Source: Hyunsoonleella pacifica
GTDB taxonomy: Bacteria; Bacteroidota; Bacteroidia; Flavobacteriales; Flavobacteriaceae
DNA: 64,000 nucleotides
Assembly: GCF_004310335.1 (NCBI RefSeq)
Contig: NZ_SIRS01000002.1
Coordinates: 124,001-188,000, forward strand
Reading direction: 5' to 3'
How positions within the stretch are numbered: position 1 is the first letter of the stretch; each line of letters begins with the position of its first letter. Under the pieces are notes generated by a model that saw only the letters and a program-made list of their open reading frames with translations, was not told the DNA's origin and made no database searches. The position numbers and the translations under genes are program-made. This document shows positions 61,458-64,000 of the stretch, one piece after another.

Positions 61458-64000
61458 CTAATATTTCAAAGTAAAATGATCTTTAAAAATTCTTCCATCT
61501 TCTAAAATAACTGAAAACCAATAGTCGTCTGCAGGTAATATTTGTCCATTTAAGATACCATCCCAACCTTCTCCTAAAGGAGTTATTTCCTTTAGAAGCT
61601 TACCATACCTGTTATATATCATAATTTTAGTATTTGGTTGAAACATTTCTGAAACACCATAGACTTGCCATGTATCATTATATCCATCATTATTTGGAGT
61701 AAGGAATTTTGGGAAGCCTATGACTGATACTTTATTTTGTACTGTACCACAATTGTTTTTTATGTCTTTTACGAATACGGTATAAATACCTCCTTTTACA
61801 TTATCAAAAACATTACTATCTTGAAATGGATACTCAAAATCTCTCTCAGTATCTACTAGCTTATATTGATAAATACCATCTCCAGTAACGTTTACAGCTA
61901 CAATATTACTTGAAGTAGCATCGTTTATAGTAAAAGGATCTGGTTGTGCAAACGTTGCATCACTAGATGGCTCTACGGTTATGGTTCTTGTTGAAGTACA
62001 TTGGGTAATAATGTTAGTAATATCAACAGTATAAATGCCTATGTTATTAATATTGATGTCGTGGGTGGTTTCCCCAGTAGACCATAAATAAGTATAATTA
62101 TTTTGTTCAGTAACAGGAATGGCAGCGTTTATAATTATTGGTTCAGGAAAATAATTTGTGCAATAATATGTTAAGGATTCACTTTCAACCTCTGGTGGTA
62201 TATTTACGATAAGCTCTACCTCACTTATGCCATAACAATTATTTTCATTTTCAACCCTAGCATAAATAGTTTGAAAGAAAGGTTGTTCGTTTGTATAATT
62301 ATCAGTTAATTTATCTTTTTCTAGAAGTGCATCTTCATAACTTTTATAATAAGATATATTTAGACCTGAAGGAAGGTTTCTAACTATACTTTCGTCTGCG
62401 TCACGTAAGTTAAAAGTATAGAAACCATCTTTATTGTCATCATAATCACATTCATGAAGTGATGTGTTTTCAACATCTGTTGTGCTTACATTTAAAGTTA
62501 ATTCTGCATTTACGCTACACAATGTATCAGAGTTGTAAACCTCAACATAAATTGTTTCATTATTTATTGTATTAGGATATCTAGATGTATCAATTATCTG
62601 TTCTGTTCTTGCTGGGTCAGTAAAAAACCTTACTCGTAATTCATCATTATTTTCAGTTAATGCTAATGTAGCCTCTTCTAAATTAAATAGTGTTAATCCA
62701 TCAACAATGCCATCCTCACCACATTGGAATAATTCAGAATTTGAAGCAGTAGGATTTGGAGAAAAACTTACTCTAGCAGCTCCCTCTAGCCGATCTTCAC
62801 AACGTCCCGTATTAAGATCAATTAAAACAGAATATAACCCATCTAGATTATTTTGTACCTCGTAGGTATTTCCATTATTAGTAAGATTATTTCCATTTCT
62901 TGTCCATGTGTATGTGGCATCAGGAAAATCTGGAGCTCTTAGAATGAAACGCTCTCCCTCACATAATGGTAAGTCTGTACTTGAAGCGTTATTGTCAATG
63001 ATATCTATCTTTTGTGTGAAGAATGATGTTATAAAAGGCGGAAGACCTTGTGTAGAATTTCTACTTAATGCTATTTTATTGTGTTGATAATTACAATTTA
63101 ATCCTCTGGCATTTGGAGCGTTTACCACAGAAAGGTTAGGTAAACCTTGGGTAAAGGTTCTACTCATAGCTCTATATATCCTACCATCTATACCAAGTTG
63201 AAGACCTCCTCTAAAACCAATACGCTCATCAATAATAACAGCACTTGACGATATATTAGGTACTGTTAAATCAAATTGTATTAGAGATGTATATTGAGCG
63301 TTAGCTGTATTAAATTCTATAGGATCTTGTGCATCATAATAAGCTGTTACATATAACAGCTCATTACTTTGCGAAAACTCTAGACCATACGGTGATTGTG
63401 GTTTGTTAGGTAATGAAGAATCTACAGTTATTTGAGATTGATTAGTAACTTGACCTGTGTTTACATCAAAGTCAAAAAGAAACAAGCCCGAAGTTACATT
63501 TGCGCAAGCTACTTTAGTACCATCGGGTGATAATTTTAGATATCCTCTAGGATCTGTAATTTCTAGAGAGGGAAAGCTTGATATTACAGGTGTAGTGTTA
63601 ATACCAGTATCTGTAATTTCATAGGCATAAAAGGTATCATGAAAAACCACATCGTCAATAACTCTGGTGGAAGGACCAAAAGTAATGACCCATAACTCTT
63701 TAGATTCACAATCTTTAACAACCGCACTTATTTTTTCGGAACTATCACTGCGTAAGTTTATATTTTTTGATGTTGGCACAACATCTCCAAACCCTCCGTT
63801 TAATCGTATATCTACGGTAGAGTAATTAAAACCAAAGTCAATTGGATCGTTAGGTCCAGTAGTGTCTACTGTAAAGATATAGTATATGTTCTCATCGTTT
63901 GGTTTGGGTATTACGATAGCTGATTGCGTACTGGACGGATCTCCATATAAACCTCCGCTGGATGGATTTGCATTTGGCATGGGTCTATGTAGCCTATCCC
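61458..64000 (-). CDS. T9SS type-B cargo with propeller-like N-terminal region (partial, 5' end outside)
   Basis: The frame stays open to the right edge. The ATG at 63980 is internal, since the six complete codons before it contain no stop and MPNANPSSGGLYGDPSSTQSA normally follows a longer start in this protein type. The first 330 visible residues look like a beta-propeller built on WD/SMP-30-like strands (GYLKLSPDGTKVACAN, PYGLEFSQSNELLYVTAYYD, LQLGIDGRIYRA). Two copies of the repeat shared with the two neighbours, an Ig-like/PKD-like segment and a T9SS type-B end (FLTPNNDGYNDTWQV...GWDGILNGQ...DHFTLKY) follow. It is secreted to the surface; no enzyme motif is seen. Confidence 0.88.
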   Translation of the reverse strand, partial: DRLHRPMPNANPSSGGLYGDPSSTQSAIVIPKPNDENIYYIFTVDTTGPNDPIDFGFNYSTVDIRLNGGFGDVVPTSKNINLRSDSSEKISAVVKDCESKELWVITFGPSTRVIDDVVFHDTFYAYEITDTGINTTPVISSFPSLEITDPRGYLKLSPDGTKVACANVTSGLFLFDFDVNTGQVTNQSQITVDSSLPNKPQSPYGLEFSQSNELLYVTAYYDAQDPIEFNTANAQYTSLIQFDLTVPNISSSAVIIDERIGFRGGLQLGIDGRIYRAMSRTFTQGLPNLSVVNAPNARGLNCNYQHNKIALSRNSTQGLPPFITSFFTQKIDIIDNNASSTDLPLCEGERFILRAPDFPDATYTWTRNGNNLTNNGNTYEVQNNLDGLYSVLIDLNTGRCEDRLEGAARVSFSPNPTASNSELFQCGEDGIVDGLTLFNLEEATLALTENNDELRVRFFTDPARTEQIIDTSRYPNTINNETIYVEVYNSDTLCSVNAELTLNVSTTDVENTSLHECDYDDNKDGFYTFNLRDADESIVRNLPSGLNISYYKSYEDALLEKDKLTDNYTNEQPFFQTIYARVENENNCYGISEVELIVNIPPEVESESLTYYCTNYFPEPIIINAAIPVTEQNNYTYLWSTGETTHDININNIGIYTVDITNIITQCTSTRTITVEPSSDATFAQPDPFTINDATSSNIVAVNVTGDGIYQYKLVDTERDFEYPFQDSNVFDNVKGGIYTVFVKDIKNNCGTVQNKVSVIGFPKFLTPNNDGYNDTWQVYGVSEMFQPNTKIMIYNRYGKLLKEITPLGEGWDGILNGQILPADDYWFSVILEDGRIFKDHFTLKY

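Noticed and set aside
63980-63980. ATG at 63978-63980 as the start of the last T9SS gene
   Set aside because: The frame is open through the right edge and the following sequence has no signal peptide, which a T9SS cargo needs.

Overview
The window is chromosomal DNA from a low-GC member of the Bacteroidota, most likely a marine-type Flavobacteriaceae. The reasons are three giant secreted proteins with the type-B sorting domain of the type IX secretion system (T9SS), TAnnTTTG-type -7 promoter elements, a MoaC-MogA fusion, a flavobacterial intergenic hairpin repeat, and many Sec-exported proteins whose signal peptides end in AQ. I see no rRNA, tRNA, CRISPR array, prophage or insertion sequence.

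Layout. 1-5.2 kb: a large GT-C-like membrane protein with a small secreted neighbour, divergent from a response-regulator/glycosyltransferase fusion. 5.3-11.9 kb: one minus-strand molybdenum-cofactor (Moco) operon (moeA, a ModE-like regulator, a TauE/SafE permease, mobA, moaD, moaE, a four-helix-bundle cassette, moaCB, moaA, then a SpoU methyltransferase). A ModE-type palindrome lies just before moeA. 12.0-13.7 kb: a membrane-anchored carboxypeptidase-regulatory-like protein and a secreted transglutaminase-like protein. 13.7-16.3 kb: a lipoprotein/membrane protein/histidine kinase/NarL-type regulator operon.

16.5-30.9 kb is the most unusual part. It is a 14.4-kb operon of eight exported proteins. 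At least five, and probably seven, descend from one uncharacterised family. The eighth is a protein with two separate HExxH zinc-peptidase motifs. A G/C-tract motif plus TGTACATT occurs upstream of this operon and again upstream of the adjacent two-component operon, which suggests one regulatory unit.

31.4-32.9 kb: comM/yifB. 32.9-36.7 kb: a small accessory island (XRE regulator plus ImmA/IrrE peptidase, a tiny basic protein, an LRAT-like protein, and a gene split by a shift at a C6 tract), bordered by CTAGTT-N3-AACTAG hairpins and two copies of a structured repeat. 36.7-51 kb: mainly housekeeping genes (fahA, glyA, lysA, sucC, uvrB), two-component genes and small proteins, with well-formed terminators. 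51.1-64 kb: three tandem T9SS cargo proteins sharing a repeat of about 100 residues, found about 4, 11 and 2 times. The last is cut by the right edge of the window.

The Moco operon and the eight-gene exported operon each come with a plausible cis-regulatory element visible in the sequence. These are the two most testable inferences here.
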